This document shows, one piece after another, positions 25,801 through 34,200 of a DNA stretch of 64,000 nt. This DNA is from DASVBE01 sp036375995 (lineage in GTDB: Bacteria > Actinomycetota > Actinomycetes > Streptosporangiales > Streptosporangiaceae). Position 1 is the stretch's first letter; each line of letters opens with the position of its first letter. The stretch lies in assembly GCA_036375995.1 (NCBI GenBank), contig DASVBE010000311.1, positions 15,213 through 79,212 on the forward strand, read 5' to 3'. Below the pieces are notes generated by a model, which made no database searches, was not told where the DNA came from, and saw only the letters and a list, made by a program, of their open reading frames with translations. Both the position numbers and the translations under genes were made by a program.

Positions 25801-27351
25801 GTGACCGAGCCATCGGGGCCGCCAGCGGGCGAACCATTCGCTGGTACGGCCGAGACGCATTCGGCAGTCGTGTTCTTCGCCGGTGACCGCGCCTGCAAGC
25901 TGAAGAAGCCAGTCGATCTCGGGTTCCTCAACTTCACCACCCGCGAGGCGCGGGCGGTGGCGTGTGCCCGGGAAGCCGCACTCAACCGGGAGTTCGCGCC
26001 CGATGTCTACCTGGGTGTGGCTGAGGTGCGCGGGCCGGACGGCCAGGTTTGTGATCACCTGGTGGTGATGCGGCGGATGCCGGCGGCGCGGCGGCTGTCC
26101 ACACTGGTCCGTTCGCAAGCCCCAGTGACCAGGCCGCTCCGCCAGGTTGCCCGCATCATCGCCAGCCAGCATGCGAGGGCGGTTCGCGGCCCGCTGATCG
26201 CCGAGCAAGGCGGCCAGGATGCGCTGCGCGGGCGCTGGGCGGAGAACGTGGCGCGCACCAGGCAGCTGCTGACATCGCTCGGCCCGGACGGGCCGCTCGA
26301 CCCGGCGGCGGTGGATGAGACGGACCGCCTCGCCATGCGGTTCCTGGCCGGCCGGGCGCCGTTGCTGGAGGCCCGCGCCAGCGCGGGGCGAGTGCTGGCC
26401 GGGCATGGCGATCTGCTGGCGGAGGACATCTTCTGCCTCGACGACGGACCGCGGATCCTGGACTGCCTGGACTTCGACGACAGGCTGCGGTGGCTGGACG
26501 GGCTCGACGACGCCTCGTTCCTGGCCATGGATCTCGAGCGGCTCGGCGCCGCGGCGCTGGCCGAGCAGTTCATCAGCGACTATGCGGAGTACTCCGGGGA
26601 CCCGGCCCCGGCGTCGCTGCGTCATCACTATGTGGCCTACCGGGCCTTCGTCCGGGTCCTGGTGGCGTGCCTGCGCGTCAGCCAGGGCGATCCGGCGATG
26701 AGCTTCGATGCCCGCCACCTGGCCGACCTGACTCTGCGCCATCTGCGGGCCGGCGCGGTCACCCTCGTCCTGGTCGGCGGGCAGCCCGGGACCGGGAAGT
26801 CCGCGCTGGCGGGCGCGATCGCCGGAAGGCTCGGGTTCACGGTGCTGAACAGCGACAGGATCCGCAAGGAGCTGGCCGGGCTGCCCGCGGGCACCAGCGC
26901 CCGTGCCCCGTATGGCACCGGCCTGTACACCCCCGAGTGGACCGAACGCACCTACGCTGAACTGCTGCACCGCGCCCAGGCGCTGCTCGCTCAGGGCGAG
27001 TCAGTGATAGCCGACGCGTCCTTCAGCTCTGCCGGGCACCGGGCCGCCGCGGCTGCGCTGGCCGCGGGCGCCAGCGCTGATCTGGTGCAGCTGCGCTGCA
27101 CCGCCTCGCCGGCCCTGGCGGCCCGGCGGATGGCGGCCAGGGGCAGTGCCGTCTCCGACGCGGATCCCCAGATCGCCGCGCACATGACCGCCAGCACAGT
27201 GCCGTGGCCAGAAGCGACAGTGATCGACACCGAGCCCGGTGGGACCGCCGGCGTGACCAGCGCCGCTCTGCATCAGGCGCTCAGCATTGTCCGGCCGCAC
27301 GGCCCGGAGTACGTCTGGCTCCCGCGGCGGCCGGTCATGCTTCCCGGGTAG
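25801..27351 (+). CDS. Bifunctional aminoglycoside-phosphotransferase-like / P-loop kinase protein (Rv2004c type)
   Basis: The 516-residue protein has two parts. Residues 1-~310 form an APH-like kinase fold, with FFAGDRACKLKKPVDLGFLN near the start and a catalytic-loop region AGHGDLLAEDIFCLDD. Residues ~320-500 form a zeta-toxin/gluconokinase-like P-loop domain with Walker A GGQPGTGKSALAGAIA, an NSDRIRKEL motif and a LID-like Arg-rich stretch. To my recollection the same architecture occurs in M. tuberculosis Rv2004c, a DosR-regulon member; the substrate is unknown. The start is GTG 25801. It is followed by a separately initiated acetate-CoA ligase operon. Confidence 0.82.
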   Translation: MTEPSGPPAGEPFAGTAETHSAVVFFAGDRACKLKKPVDLGFLNFTTREARAVACAREAALNREFAPDVYLGVAEVRGPDGQVCDHLVVMRRMPAARRLSTLVRSQAPVTRPLRQVARIIASQHARAVRGPLIAEQGGQDALRGRWAENVARTRQLLTSLGPDGPLDPAAVDETDRLAMRFLAGRAPLLEARASAGRVLAGHGDLLAEDIFCLDDGPRILDCLDFDDRLRWLDGLDDASFLAMDLERLGAAALAEQFISDYAEYSGDPAPASLRHHYVAYRAFVRVLVACLRVSQGDPAMSFDARHLADLTLRHLRAGAVTLVLVGGQPGTGKSALAGAIAGRLGFTVLNSDRIRKELAGLPAGTSARAPYGTGLYTPEWTERTYAELLHRAQALLAQGESVIADASFSSAGHRAAAAALAAGASADLVQLRCTASPALAARRMAARGSAVSDADPQIAAHMTASTVPWPEATVIDTEPGGTAGVTSAALHQALSIVRPHGPEYVWLPRRPVMLPG

Positions 27352-27367
27352 GCCCAGGCCCTCGCTC

Positions 27368-27381
27368 AGGACCTTCGTCTC
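27368..27381. promoter_or_regulatory. Weaker DosR-like palindrome upstream of the acetate-CoA ligase/PDH operon
   Basis: AGGACCTTCGTCTC shares the GGACC-TT-xGTC layout with the box at 25145 and matches 10 of 14 positions of the DosR core. It lies 62 bp before the ATG of the ligase gene, a sensible activator distance. On its own it would not be significant. Confidence 0.35.
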
Positions 27382-27442
27382 TACTGACGGCGGCCGGTGC
27401 CCCGGTAAACCAATTTCAGGGTTTGACGGCAGGAGGTTCGCC

Positions 27443-29212
27443 ATGGGCTGGGAGCCGATCAGGAAGCACGCATCCCCGGGCGTGCGAGCCAATCTCGCTG
27501 ACTACGACCGGGCCGTCCGGGAATTCTCCTGGGACCAGGCGCGTGCCGAGCTTGACGGGCTGCCCGGCGGGCGCGGGCTGAACATCGCGCACGAGGCGGT
27601 AGACCGGCATGCCGCGGGGGCGCGCCGGAACGCGGTGGCGCTGCGCTGGGTGGCCAAGGACGGCACCGTCACCGACCTCACCTATGCCGAGCTGGCCCGG
27701 CGGACCAGCCGTTTCGCCAATGTGCTCAGGTCCCTGGGGGCCGGCCGCGGCGACCGGGTCTTCTCGCTGCTCCCCAGGATTCCCGAACTTTATGTGGCAG
27801 CCCTGGGGACGCTGAAGAACACGAGTGTCTTCTCCCCGCTGTTCCCCGCGTTCGGGCCGGAGCCGGTCTGCGAGCGGATGCGCATCGGTGACGCCAAGGT
27901 GCTGGTGACGACCCCTGAGCTGTACCAGCGCAAGATCGCGCCGATCCGCGGCCGGCTGCCGATGCTGGAGCATGTGCTCATCGCCGGTGAGCCGCCTGAC
28001 GCCAGCACGATTGGCCTGGGCGGCGCGATGGCCAGGGCCGCGGATGAGTTCGAGATCCCGCCGACCGATCCGGAAGACATGGCGCTGCTGCATTTCACCA
28101 GCGGAACCACGGGCAAGCCCAAGGGCGCCATTCACGTGCATGGCGCCGTCGTCGCTCATTACGCTACCGCCGCGTTCGCGCTCGATCTGCACCCGGATGA
28201 CGTGTTCTGGTGCACCGCCGATCCCGGCTGGGTCACCGGGACTTCCTACGGGATCATCGCGCCGCTCACCCACGGCCTGACGCTGCTCAGCGATGCGGCG
28301 GAATTCGATGCGAAGCGGTGGTACGGGCTGCTGGCCGAGAACAAGGTCACCGTGTGGTACACCGCGCCTACCGCCATCCGGATGCTGATGCGGTACGGAC
28401 CGGAACTGCCCAGCTCCTACGACCTGTCCGCGTTGCGGTACATCGCCAGCGTGGGTGAGCCGCTCAACCCTGAGGCTGTCGTCTGGGGTCAGGACGTGCT
28501 CGGCCTGCCGGTTCACGACAACTGGTGGCAAACGGAGACCGGCGCGATCATGATCAGCAATTTCGCGTCGATGGACATCAGGCCGGGCTCGATGGGCCGG
28601 CCGCTGCCCGGTGTCACGACGGCGCTGCTGGAGCGCGGCACGGACGGCCGGGCGAAGGTCACCCGTGGCGCGGTGCACGAGATCACCGAGGCTGACGTGG
28701 AGGGTGAGCTGGCCTTGCGGCCCGGCTGGCCGTCGATGTTCCGCGGTTACCTGCACGACAAGGAGCGCTACGCGAAGGTGTTCGCGGGCGGCTGGTATCT
28801 CACCGGCGACGTTGCCCGCCGTGATGTCGATGGCTACTACTGGTTCGTCGCCCGCGCCGACGACGTCATCAAGTCCGCGGGGCACCTGATCGGCCCGTTC
28901 GAGGTGGAAAGCCTGCTGATGGAGCATCCGGCGGTCGCCGAGGCCGGGGTTATCGGCAAGCCGGATCCGGTGGCGGGGGAGATCGTCAAGGCGTTCGTGG
29001 CACTGAAGCCGGGCTGGGAACCCAGCGAGGAACTGCGCCGCGACCTGATCGCGTTCGGCAGGCGCCGGCTCGGCGCGGTCGCGCCGAAGGAGCTCGATTT
29101 CGACCAGAACCTGCCCCTGACCCGCAGCGGGAAGATCGTGCGCCGGGTGCTGAAAGCCAGGGAACTCGGGCTGGAAGCCGGCGACGTGTCCACCCTGGAG
29201 GGAGCGCCATGA
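27443..29212 (+). CDS. Acetate--CoA ligase (AMP-forming)
   Basis: An ANL-superfamily enzyme that forms acyl-AMP and then acyl-CoA. Motifs are the P-loop TSGTTGKPKGAIHVHG, a DNWWQTETG motif whose tryptophans limit the acyl pocket to acetate or propionate, the hinge region around YYWFVARADDVIKSAGHLI, and the catalytic lysine in LTRSGKIVRRVLKA. At 589 residues it is slightly shorter than E. coli Acs. ATG 27443 was chosen for its AGGAGG at 27431-27436. The TGA overlaps the ATG of the E1 alpha gene (ATGA), so synthesis is coupled to the dehydrogenase complex. Confidence 0.9.
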   Translation: MGWEPIRKHASPGVRANLADYDRAVREFSWDQARAELDGLPGGRGLNIAHEAVDRHAAGARRNAVALRWVAKDGTVTDLTYAELARRTSRFANVLRSLGAGRGDRVFSLLPRIPELYVAALGTLKNTSVFSPLFPAFGPEPVCERMRIGDAKVLVTTPELYQRKIAPIRGRLPMLEHVLIAGEPPDASTIGLGGAMARAADEFEIPPTDPEDMALLHFTSGTTGKPKGAIHVHGAVVAHYATAAFALDLHPDDVFWCTADPGWVTGTSYGIIAPLTHGLTLLSDAAEFDAKRWYGLLAENKVTVWYTAPTAIRMLMRYGPELPSSYDLSALRYIASVGEPLNPEAVVWGQDVLGLPVHDNWWQTETGAIMISNFASMDIRPGSMGRPLPGVTTALLERGTDGRAKVTRGAVHEITEADVEGELALRPGWPSMFRGYLHDKERYAKVFAGGWYLTGDVARRDVDGYYWFVARADDVIKSAGHLIGPFEVESLLMEHPAVAEAGVIGKPDPVAGEIVKAFVALKPGWEPSEELRRDLIAFGRRRLGAVAPKELDFDQNLPLTRSGKIVRRVLKARELGLEAGDVSTLEGAP

Positions 29213-30210
29213 CCAGCCACGGCGCCGCGGCGCCGGGAGCACTGGCCGGCGGGGCGCACCGGAGCGAGCTGCTGCGCGAGATGCTGCTCATCCGGCGGTT
29301 CGAGGAGAAGTGCGTCGAGCTGTACAGCGCGGGTGAGATCCGCGGCTTCGTGCACCTGTACATCGGCGAGGAGGCCGTCGCGGTCGGCGTGAACCAGGCC
29401 CTCACGCCGGACGACAGCATCGTCTCGACCTACCGGGAGCACGGCCACGCCCTGGCGCGCGGCATCCCGGTGGAGGCCGTGATGGCCGAGATGTACGGCA
29501 AGACCACCGGGTGCAGCAAGGGCCGGGGCGGTTCCATGCACCTGTTCGACGCCGGACGCCGCTTCTACGGCGGCAACGCCATCGTCGGTGGCGGGCTGCC
29601 GCTGTCCGTCGGGCTGGCCCTCGCCAGCAAGCTGCGCGGCGATCAGCGTGTCACAGCGTGCTTCTTCGGCGACGGCGCCGTCGCCGAAGGCGAGTTCCAC
29701 GAGTGCCTGAACCTGGCCGTGCTGTGGGACCTGCCGGTGCTGTTCTGCTGCGAGAACAACGGCTACGCGATGGGCACCGCGCTGGACCGCGAGCACGCGC
29801 AGACCGATCTGGCCCTGCGCGCGGCCAGCTATGGGCTGACCGCGTGGGCCGTGGACGGGATGGACGTGCTCAGCGTGGCGGAAGCGGCCCGCCGGGCGGC
29901 CGAGGCGATACGGGCTGGCGGCGGCCCGCACTTCCTCGAGCTGCGCACCTACCGGTTCCGTGCGCACTCGATGTATGACCCGGACCGTTACCGGGACAAG
30001 GCTGAGGTGGCGCACTGGCGGGAACGCGATCCGATCGACGCCCTCACCGCCAGCATGCGGGAGGCGGGCGAACTCTCCGACGGGGCACTCGCCTCGATCG
30101 AGGAGAAGCTGGCCGCGCAGATCGATGAATCGGTCACCGCCGCCCGGGCCGCTCCGGAGGAGCCCGTCAGCGACCTCACCAGGTTCGTCTACACCCCGGA
30201 GGCGTCATGA
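29209..30210 (+). CDS. Pyruvate/acetoin dehydrogenase-type E1 component, alpha subunit
   Basis: A thiamine-diphosphate-dependent 2-oxoacid (or acetoin) dehydrogenase E1 alpha of 333 residues. The ThDP motif FFGDGAVAEGEFHECLNLA continues to CCENNGYAMGT, and YREHGHALARG and RFRAHSMYDPDRYR are typical of the PdhA/AcoA family. The substrate cannot be fixed from sequence; pyruvate, acetoin or a branched oxoacid are possible. It is joined by 4-bp ATGA overlaps to the ligase before it and the beta subunit after it. Confidence 0.92.
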   Translation: MTSHGAAAPGALAGGAHRSELLREMLLIRRFEEKCVELYSAGEIRGFVHLYIGEEAVAVGVNQALTPDDSIVSTYREHGHALARGIPVEAVMAEMYGKTTGCSKGRGGSMHLFDAGRRFYGGNAIVGGGLPLSVGLALASKLRGDQRVTACFFGDGAVAEGEFHECLNLAVLWDLPVLFCCENNGYAMGTALDREHAQTDLALRAASYGLTAWAVDGMDVLSVAEAARRAAEAIRAGGGPHFLELRTYRFRAHSMYDPDRYRDKAEVAHWRERDPIDALTASMREAGELSDGALASIEEKLAAQIDESVTAARAAPEEPVSDLTRFVYTPEAS

Positions 30211-31229
30211 GCACCCACACGGCACCGGGCAAGAGCGGGGCAAGGCGGGCCGGGACCGCCAAAACCAGCTACCGCGAGGCCATGCGCGCGGCGATCCGCG
30301 AGGCGATGCTGCGTGATGACCGGGTCTTCCTGATGGGCGAGGACGTGGGGCGGTACGGCGGCTGCTTCGGGGTCAGCCTCGGCCTGCTGGAGGAGTTCGG
30401 CCCGGAGCGGATCAGGGACACCCCACTGTCGGAGTCGGCGTTCGTCGGTGCGGGCATCGGTGCCGCGATAGCCGGCCTGCGGCCGATCGTCGAGATCATG
30501 ACGGTCAATTTCAGCCTGCTCGCGCTGGACCAGATCATGAACAACGCGGCGACACTGCTGCACATGTCCGGCGGGCAGTGCGGCGTGCCGCTGGTCATCC
30601 GGATGACCACGGGGGCTGGCCGGCAGGTTGCCGCGCAGCACTCGCACAGCCTGGAAGGCTGGTACACGCATATCCCCGGCCTCAAGGTGCTCGCGCCCGC
30701 AACGCTGGACGACGCACGCTGGATGCTGTGGCCCGCGTTGCAGGACCCGGACCCGGTGCTGATCTTCGAGCACGGCTCGCTCTACAACATGCAGGGCACT
30801 CTCGCCGAGCCGCCCGGCCCGGTCAGCATAGCCACGGCCGCGATCCGCCGGCCTGGCACCGACATCACCCTGATCACCTACGGCGGCACCCTCGGCAAGA
30901 CGCTTTCCGCGGCCGGTGAACTGGCCTCCAGCGGGATCGACGCCGAGGTCATCGACCTGCGGACGCTCCGCCCGCTGGATGACGCCACCGTCCTGGAATC
31001 CGTCAGCAGGACCCATCGCGCGGTGATCGTGGACGAGGGCTGGCGCTCCGGCAGCCTGTCCGCGGAAATCAGCGCCCGGATCACCGAGCAAGCGTTCTAC
31101 GAACTCGACGCGCCGGTGGAACGGGTCTGCAGCGCCGAGGTGCCGATGCCTTACCCGGGGCACCTGGAGGAGGCAGCGCTACCGCAGGTCGCCGGTATCG
31201 TCGCCGCTGCCCGGCGGGCGGTGGGGTAA
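30207..31229 (+). CDS. 2-oxoacid dehydrogenase E1 component, beta subunit
   Basis: This 340-residue protein pairs with the alpha subunit. Typical features are MGEDVGRYGGCFGVSLGL, RIRDTPLSESAFVGAGIGAA, HSHSLEGWYTHIPGLKVLAP and a C-terminal transketolase domain with EVIDLRTLRPLD. A ~20-residue basic N-terminal extension precedes the conserved TSYREAMRAAI. The ATG overlaps the alpha-subunit stop, and E2 begins one base after its TAA. Confidence 0.92.
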   Translation: MSTHTAPGKSGARRAGTAKTSYREAMRAAIREAMLRDDRVFLMGEDVGRYGGCFGVSLGLLEEFGPERIRDTPLSESAFVGAGIGAAIAGLRPIVEIMTVNFSLLALDQIMNNAATLLHMSGGQCGVPLVIRMTTGAGRQVAAQHSHSLEGWYTHIPGLKVLAPATLDDARWMLWPALQDPDPVLIFEHGSLYNMQGTLAEPPGPVSIATAAIRRPGTDITLITYGGTLGKTLSAAGELASSGIDAEVIDLRTLRPLDDATVLESVSRTHRAVIVDEGWRSGSLSAEISARITEQAFYELDAPVERVCSAEVPMPYPGHLEEAALPQVAGIVAAARRAVG

Positions 31230-31230
31230 G

Positions 31231-32622
31231 TTGCCGGACTTCCTGATGCCCGTGCTCGGTGCCGACATGGACGAGGGCACGGTGGTGGAGTGGCTGGTCA
31301 AACCCGGCGACCAGGTCCGCAAGGGCGACATCATCGCCGTCATCGACACGTCCAAGTCAGCGATCGAAGTCGAGTCGTTCCACACCGGTATCGTCCAGCG
31401 CCTCGTCGTGGGTCCCGGGGAGACCGTGCCGGTCGGGACGGTGCTCGCGGTCATCGGTGAGCCGGCCGTGGAGACGGTTCCGCCGGCCGTGGAGGCGGTT
31501 CCGCCGGCCGTGGAGACGGCTCCGCAGCCGGCGGAGCCGCACCCCGCTGACGCAAGCTCGCCACTGATCCGGCATCTCGCGCGTGACCTCGGAGTCGACC
31601 TCACCCAGGTAACGGGGACCGGGCGGGCAGGCACCATTACCCGCGCCGATGTGGAGCGGGCGGCGGCCCGGCCGCCGGTGCCCACGCCGTCCGGCCGGAA
31701 GCGGCGGGAGACAGCGCCGCACGCCACGCCGCGGCGGGCAGCGCCACGGGCGGCCCGCCAGCGGGTCTCACCCCGCGCGCGCCGGGTCGCCGGGCAGCTC
31801 GGAGTCGAGGTTTCCGGCCTCACCGGCAGCGGGCCCGGCGGCGCCGTCCGGGAAGCCGATGTGCGGAAGGCCGCGGCGCTGCCCCAGACGGCCAGGCAGC
31901 AGCCGCCCCCGGCGCCGGAACAGGACAGGGCGGCAGCGGTGACCCGGGCCGCGGACCGGACACAGGCGATGCGGCAGGCGATCGGCCGGCTGATGGCCAG
32001 ATCCAAGCGCGAGGTGCCGCACTACTACCTGAGCAACACCGTGGACATGACCGCCGCCATGAGCTGGCTGCACCAGCGGAACCGTGAGCTTGCCGTCTCC
32101 GAGCGGCTCGTGCCAGCGGCGCTGCTGCTCAAGGCCACCGCGGCAGCCGCCCGGCAGGTGCCGGACCTGAACGGCTACTGGGAGGACGACCATTTCGTGC
32201 CGGGCACCGCCGTCCACCTCGGCGTGCCGATCTCGCTGCGCGGCGGCGGGCTGCTCACTCCCGCCATCCACGACGCCGCCGACCTGGCGCCCAGCGAACT
32301 GATGGCACGGCTGCGCGACCTGGCCACCAGAGCCCGCTCCGGCCGGCTGCGCCGCGCGGAGCTGACCGAGGCCACGATCACCGTGACGAACCTCGGCGAC
32401 CAGGGCGTGGAGGCCGTATTCGGGGTGATCTTCCCGCCTCAGGTGGCGCTGGTCGGGATCGGCAAGGTCACCGAGAAACCGGTCGCCGTGAACGGCCTCA
32501 TCGGCGCACGTCCCACCGTCATCACCACTCTGTCCGCCGACCACCGGGCGAGTGACGGGTACACCGGAGCCCGCTTCCTGGCGGCCCTTTCCGACCTGCT
32601 GCAACGACCGGAGGAACTGTGA
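31231..32622 (+). CDS. Dihydrolipoamide acyltransferase (E2) with two peripheral-subunit-binding domains
   Basis: E2 carries acyl groups on a lipoyl arm and transfers them. The 463-residue protein has a lipoyl domain (1-76; lipoyl Lys42 in VIDTSKSAIEV), a Pro/Val/Glu linker with three 21-bp DNA repeats, and two E3/E1-binding domains (about 109-145 and 179-215, each of the SPxxRxxAxxLGV type). A catalytic domain ends in HRASDG (His438, Asp442). Most bacterial E2s have one binding domain, so two is unusual. TTG 31231 is used because the lipoyl fold begins at once and GGTGGGG lies upstream. No E3 gene is in the cluster. The stop overlaps the GTG of an acyl carrier protein. Confidence 0.92.
   Translation: MPDFLMPVLGADMDEGTVVEWLVKPGDQVRKGDIIAVIDTSKSAIEVESFHTGIVQRLVVGPGETVPVGTVLAVIGEPAVETVPPAVEAVPPAVETAPQPAEPHPADASSPLIRHLARDLGVDLTQVTGTGRAGTITRADVERAAARPPVPTPSGRKRRETAPHATPRRAAPRAARQRVSPRARRVAGQLGVEVSGLTGSGPGGAVREADVRKAAALPQTARQQPPPAPEQDRAAAVTRAADRTQAMRQAIGRLMARSKREVPHYYLSNTVDMTAAMSWLHQRNRELAVSERLVPAALLLKATAAAARQVPDLNGYWEDDHFVPGTAVHLGVPISLRGGGLLTPAIHDAADLAPSELMARLRDLATRARSGRLRRAELTEATITVTNLGDQGVEAVFGVIFPPQVALVGIGKVTEKPVAVNGLIGARPTVITTLSADHRASDGYTGARFLAALSDLLQRPEEL
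31461..31523 (+). repeat. Three 21-bp in-frame tandem repeats in the E2 linker
   Basis: Three near-identical 21-bp copies starting GCCGGCCGTGGAG encode PAVETVP/PAVEAVP/PAVETAP in the flexible linker after the lipoyl domain. Copy-number change would lengthen or shorten the swinging arm without breaking the frame. Confidence 0.9.
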
Positions 32623-32858
32623 CACCCGAACAAGCACGCCTGGCTATCGACGAGTCCCTGGTGCAGGCGGCCCCGGACGCAGACCCGGGTTCGCTGGCTC
32701 CCGATGCTGACCTGCGGGACACGCTCGGACTCGACTCGCTGGACTTCCTCCGCTTCATCGAGACGCTCAGCGAGCGAACCGGGCGCCGGATCGATGAGGA
32801 CGATTACCCGCAGCTGGCCACCCTGGCCAGCGCGGTCAAGTTCCTCGCCGATCGCTGA
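32619..32858 (+). CDS. Acyl carrier protein, coupled to the E2 gene
   Basis: A 79-residue carrier with the phosphopantetheine attachment motif LGLDSLDFL (Ser40) and the four-helix acidic pattern of ACPs. The GTG start overlaps the E2 stop (GTGA), so the carrier is made in step with the dehydrogenase complex. This suggests an acyl group passed from E2 or CoA to ACP rather than a role in bulk fatty-acid synthesis, which is inference. A second ACP with the same Ser40 placement is at 34201-34461. Confidence 0.88.
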   Translation: MTPEQARLAIDESLVQAAPDADPGSLAPDADLRDTLGLDSLDFLRFIETLSERTGRRIDEDDYPQLATLASAVKFLADR

Positions 32859-32881
32859 GCCGGGCCCGGCGCCGGGCGGGG

Positions 32882-33370
32882 TCAGAGCTTGTAACCGATA
32901 TCCCGCAGGAGCTGATGCCGTCCGGCCGCGTCAGCCTCGGTCTCGACGCCGACGGGCGGCGACCCGTCGATCACGCCGATGACGCCCCGGCCCTGGCCGG
33001 TGACGGCAACGAGGACCTCGACGGCGTTGGCGGTCGCGCAGAAGACCGTGCACACCTCGGGGACCGCCTTGACCGGGTTCATGACGTTCACCGGGAACCC
33101 GCCCCGCAGCATGATCACGAACACGTGACCGGCGGCAATGGCCTCAGCGCTGGCCACCGCCAGCCCGGTCAGCCCGGCGTCATTCCCTGATCTGCGGATC
33201 AGGCGAGCGGCGGAAGCCTCGCAGAACGCGATGCCGAAGCGGAGAGCCTGGCCCACCCCCGCCAGCGCTTCGTGCAGGTCCTCGACCGTCTTGATGAAAT
33301 GGGCCTGCCCGACGATGACATTGACATCGTCCGGCTTGTCCAGGGCCACCGCTTCGAACGACACCGTCAT
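32882..33370 (-). CDS. Adenosine-specific kinase family protein (DUF355/PF04008)
   Basis: The 162-residue protein matches the family throughout: KPDDVNVIVGQAHFIKTVED, LRFGIAFCEASAARLIR, AGHVFVIMLRGGFPVNVMNP, VPEVCTVFCATANAVEVLVA and GRGVIGVIDGSPPVGVETE, with full usual length. The name comes from an archaeal member reported to bind adenosine/AMP; bacterial function is not settled. It is read convergently with the acyl carrier gene (23 bp apart), and its ATG overlaps the stop of the upstream GNAT gene, making a two-gene unit. Confidence 0.9.
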   Translation of the reverse strand: MTVSFEAVALDKPDDVNVIVGQAHFIKTVEDLHEALAGVGQALRFGIAFCEASAARLIRRSGNDAGLTGLAVASAEAIAAGHVFVIMLRGGFPVNVMNPVKAVPEVCTVFCATANAVEVLVAVTGQGRGVIGVIDGSPPVGVETEADAAGRHQLLRDIGYKL

Positions 33371-33948
33371 GGCGCACCTCTGTATCCGGCCGGCCGGGTG
33401 GCGCAGGCGGTTCCGGCGGCATCGATCGCGACCTGCACCTCGGGTCCGGCCCGGCGGAGCGTTACGTAGCCCCGGCTAGCGAGCAATGTGAACATCCGGG
33501 CATTCTCGCGCAGGACGTCGGCGCGCAGGGTAGGCACGCCACGGGCGGCAGCCGCGGCAACGAGGGCATCCAGCAGGTAGGGGCCGAGCCAGCCCCGCCA
33601 GCCCGCGGCAACGGTGAGCGCGAAATCGCCGTTGCCATCGGGCAGCAGGGCGTAACCCGCTTCGCCGACGATCCTGTCCCCGGTCCCGGAAACGACCGCG
33701 ACCAGGCGATAGCCGCCCTCCTCAGCGGCCCGGGTCAGCTGCTCGAGGAACCGCGGGCCCGGGTGGGAGAACCCGAAGAACCGGCGGTAGCGGTCATCGT
33801 CGGAGAGCCCCTCGAACAGGGCATCCAGCCCGGCGGCATCGGCCCTCCGCACGGTCCGTATGGTGAGCACCCGGCCGCTGGGAAGCGGCACGGTCTCGAG
33901 GACGCCGTCGGCCGTGTCAGCGCCAGGCTCAGCGTGAGCTACCGCCAT
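33367..33948 (-). CDS. GNAT-family N-acetyltransferase
   Basis: A 193-residue acetyltransferase: LTIRTVRRADAAGLDALFEG at the start, the beta-strand IVGEAGYALLPDGNGDFAL, a degenerate acetyl-CoA loop around WRGWLGPYLLDALVAAAAAR, and VLRENARMFTLLASRGY near the end. The substrate is unknown; proteins of this kind can be protein lysine acetylases. I chose ATG 33948 because GGGAGG lies 8 nt upstream, rather than ATG 33969. It is coupled to the adenosine-specific-kinase gene and uses acetyl-CoA, which the neighbouring ligase could provide. Confidence 0.82.
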   Translation of the reverse strand: MAVAHAEPGADTADGVLETVPLPSGRVLTIRTVRRADAAGLDALFEGLSDDDRYRRFFGFSHPGPRFLEQLTRAAEEGGYRLVAVVSGTGDRIVGEAGYALLPDGNGDFALTVAAGWRGWLGPYLLDALVAAAAARGVPTLRADVLRENARMFTLLASRGYVTLRRAGPEVQVAIDAAGTACATRPAGYRGAP

Positions 33949-34098
33949 CGGACCTCCCGTGCCGGCCATCGCCCGAACCCGGTGATGGCCGCGCTTCTTC
34001 CGGGCCGGCCCGCTGTCGCGGGCCCGCCGGAACCGCTACCTGGGCTCATAGTCGGCAGGAGGATCCCGCCGGGGAAGGGCCGGCGGCCGGTAACAAGA

Positions 34099-34112
34099 GG
34101 GACCAAAGACCC
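34099..34112. promoter_or_regulatory. DosR/DevR-like box in the GNAT/ACP divergent promoter region
   Basis: GGGACCAAAGACCC matches 12 of 14 positions of the DosR core GGGACTWWAGTCCC and is the best of three such sites here. It lies 89 bp before the second ACP and 151 bp before the GNAT gene, so it could serve both directions. The same gap (33949-34200) also holds a GGCCCGC-TGTC-GCGGGCC hairpin at 34007-34024 in the GNAT leader. Binding is inferred. Confidence 0.55.
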
Positions 34113-34200
34113 GGGCCGGCCGCGGGGATCCGGGCGTACCTTCGGTGGTAACACCGTTGCGGGTGGCCCGGCAGCGAGCGGCATGACCCCGGGGAAGCTG

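Noticed and set aside
25051..26970. Upstream continuation of the disA frame to a possible 993-residue protein.
   Set aside because: The extension overlaps the well-supported kinase gene on the other strand and has no DisA-family match; a good ribosome site precedes GTG 25050.
32859..32870. GCCGGGCCCGGC as a terminator between the first ACP and the convergent kinase-family gene.
   Set aside because: It is a 12-bp self-complementary string with no room for a loop; in such GC-rich DNA it is not distinctive.
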